A stretch of DNA of 64,000 nt from Hypericum androsaemum (Eukaryota; Streptophyta; Magnoliopsida; Malpighiales; Hypericaceae), in contig OZ023190.1 of NCBI GenBank assembly GCA_963995505.1, positions 18,842,092 to 18,906,091 on the forward strand, given 5' to 3'. Below the pieces are notes generated by a model. It was not told the origin of the DNA, did not search any database, and worked only from the letters and a program-made list of their open reading frames with translations. A program made the position numbers and the translations under genes. This document shows positions 62,135-64,000 of the stretch, piece after piece; positions within the stretch are counted from its first letter, which is position 1, and the number at the start of each line of letters is the position of its first letter.

Positions 62135-64000
62135 TTTGATATTAAATCGTTGTAATCACAAAGACTAATTTATCATATGGAAAATAGCTTTCAAAAAATA
62201 CTATAAAATCTAAATTCCATCTTTGCTTAAATAAATTAAAAGTGCTGGTACCTCTCCAACCAAGCTCAGTGTTTAGTTTTGGACTATTGATCCTTAGTTT
62301 TGGACGATAATGATCTTTATAGCATAGTGGCATAAGTGAACTTTTTCAATATTATCTATCTTGAGAGAGTGAATATGTATGAAAATTTCAAAATCGATAT
62401 ATAGAAGTATAATTAGATTGAGAAAAGTTTTCAAATTTCAAGTTATCAAACGTGGAACAACGTTCGATATTTGTTTAAAACAATTTTTTATCTTATCCAA
62501 CTTAAATCTAGATTAGTTGGTCCAGTAAAATTGGTTCGCCATTTTGGCAGATCCCAATGGAGTATGAATAAAAGCCGCTAATCTTGAAAATGGGACATAT
62601 GTCTCACCTATTAGGTATGGCTCAACTGAAGAGGGTGAAAGTTCATGATTAATGGAGGACAGGAAGAATGCACTAGAGAAAATAATCCGATAACATATAC
62701 AACATTTCTATCCTAGAGGAAAAGAGGTTACGTAGTACCACCAACTAGTGGCGATATGAGGAGGATGGCCGGCTTTGAATTGAAAAATAGGAGCAAAGGT
62801 GTTAAACCCTAGACAATGGAGATGAACAAAAGCATGCCGGTTGTGACAACGACCATACGCTGTATATTCCTTCGGAAAAGGAAATTTGTGGACTCCCCCG
62901 TATCGATCGATACTTATTCAAATTCAAATTACTCGAGTTTGTGAGTGTCCGAATATCAAACAGTCTCGAAAGAGAGAGGCCAGAGCTGGCAGCTGGGTGC
63001 GCACGGGAGAGCATGACTGTACTGTAACGTAAAGACATTCAACTTTTGTTCCAATTCGACACCTTTTTCTATTCAACTTAATTATACTTTTTTTCCAATC
63101 AAACCCCACTGTTCTTCTTCTCATTCTCTTTTGCCTAGTTTGTAACTCCCTGTGTGAGTGGAAGAATCCAATATAATCATAAGAGTCCAAAGAAAAGAGG
63201 TTCAGAGACTTTTTTCCACTTTTTTTATTTAAAAAAGAATGTAAAAAGGTGAAAAAGCAAACGAGTTTATTTTTTGTTCTGCCACTAAAATTACCTTTCA
63301 ATGCCAAGTACGTGTTATAATGATGGCTAGATATACCAAACAGAGGCCAAAAGCGAGGGAGGAGAGGAGAATTATTTTGGTCATCTGGATTAAATGATTT
63401 GCCATAATTTCCCCTGTCAAAGTAGTATATAGACGACCAATTACAACTCACTGCTTTGCTTTTATGATTAGGGATGTTCTGTCGTTCAACACAATATTTT
63501 GATCGCTAAATTATGGTGAAAACTGATTAAATGATAACACAAGTGAGCACTTATTTTTAAGTGTACAAGAGGGGTGAGAATTTGGCTTGGAGTGACCAGG
63601 TTTGAATTTGACGATATTTTATTTATAAAAAAACTGATCACAAGGAAATATATGCTATAGTTATGACTTGGTATATTCATATAATAAATTTACCATTATT
63701 TTTTATTTTTTTCTTAAGCTTCATTGAATTATTATTGGTACAAATTTTTATTTTTTTAAGGTAAATTTTTACACCATGCCAAAACTTAAACCTTAGACCT
63801 CCTTAAAATTTATAACGCCCAGTACCAATAAACTAGATACCTTTGAGTGGTACAAACTTTGTTAGTCGGTCCTATATAACAAATCATTGTTATATTGTGA
63901 TATGTTCCGTGTTCAAAGTTGTGTTAAATTGGTTTGGTTCACTAGGAGTAGTTTACGTGCAATGTTAATTTTAGAAACTTTACGTGCATGAATAAAAATG
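62135..64000. other. Non-coding AT-rich end of the window
   Basis: Several minus-strand open frames (for example 62924-63451) show no domain, codon pattern or splice structure that supports a gene. A SINE-like fragment lies near the end. Confidence 0.5.
63748..63850 (-). repeat. SINE-like fragment, second copy
   Basis: It shares the order of words with 52630-52732: AAGGTAAATTTTT, a CAC...ATGCCAA phrase, AAACCTTAGACCTCC and a closing AAACTAGATACCTTTG. It is decayed, so the SINE call is tentative. Confidence 0.35.

Noticed and set aside
62924..63451. 175-residue minus-strand protein
   Set aside because: The composition is Ser/Phe/Lys-rich with no domain, the frame overlaps other shadow frames, and no splice or promoter signals are convincing.

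Overview
This is a stretch of plant nuclear DNA. The genes are intron-rich with GT-AG borders, and one intron is GC-AG. AT-rich spacers separate them, and plant-type transposons and an endogenous pararetrovirus are scattered through the window. The protein set (plant cereblon, SHH-type SAWADEE homeodomain protein, MUT9-like kinase, DUF761 protein, lachrymatory-factor-synthase-like protein) fits a dicot; I cannot name the species. No rRNA, tRNA, CRISPR or bacterial-type operon was seen. Multi-exon gene models were built by eye, and every exon join was checked for reading phase.

Layout. 1-4.7 kb: a decayed Ty1/copia element on the minus strand with part of another transposon nested in it. 5.8-6.25 kb: a fold-back element that ends about 260 bp before a complete 10-exon cereblon gene (6507-9957, +). 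10.2-11.2 kb: an AT-rich Tourist-like element. 11.8-16.2 kb: a complete 19-exon cytosolic-type NADP-malic enzyme gene (-). 18.4-18.7 kb: a long near-perfect hairpin. 19.6-22.1 kb: a gag-only copia-type element with a clean target duplication. 23.3-26.5 kb: a two-gene PIF/Harbinger transposon. 26.8-29.3 kb: an SHH-like gene (+). It is convergent with a 16-exon MUT9-like casein kinase gene (32.2-35.9 kb, -). 40.35-40.9 kb: a single-exon DUF761 gene (-). 43.19-43.53 kb: a solo LTR. 43.86-51.74 kb: a near full-length endogenous caulimovirid. 54.87-56.25 kb: a Mutator-like element with long terminal inverted repeats and a 9-bp target duplication. It lies next to a broken lachrymatory-factor-synthase-like fragment, and the intact paralogue is at 57.4-57.9 kb. 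59.66-60.0 kb: a small second element with a 9-bp duplication. 60.29-62.13 kb: a second, shorter copy of the gag-only copia family.

The host genes do not form a pathway. They are ordinary gene-space loci separated by mobile DNA. The most notable objects are the endogenous pararetrovirus, which is bounded by a primer-site-derived repeat and carries a downstream protein of unknown function; the two related non-autonomous copia elements, which share an unrecognised reading frame where integrase should be; the intact-looking PIF/Harbinger pair beside an RNA-directed DNA methylation gene; and the long-TIR Mutator-like element carrying GC-rich gene-like sequence.
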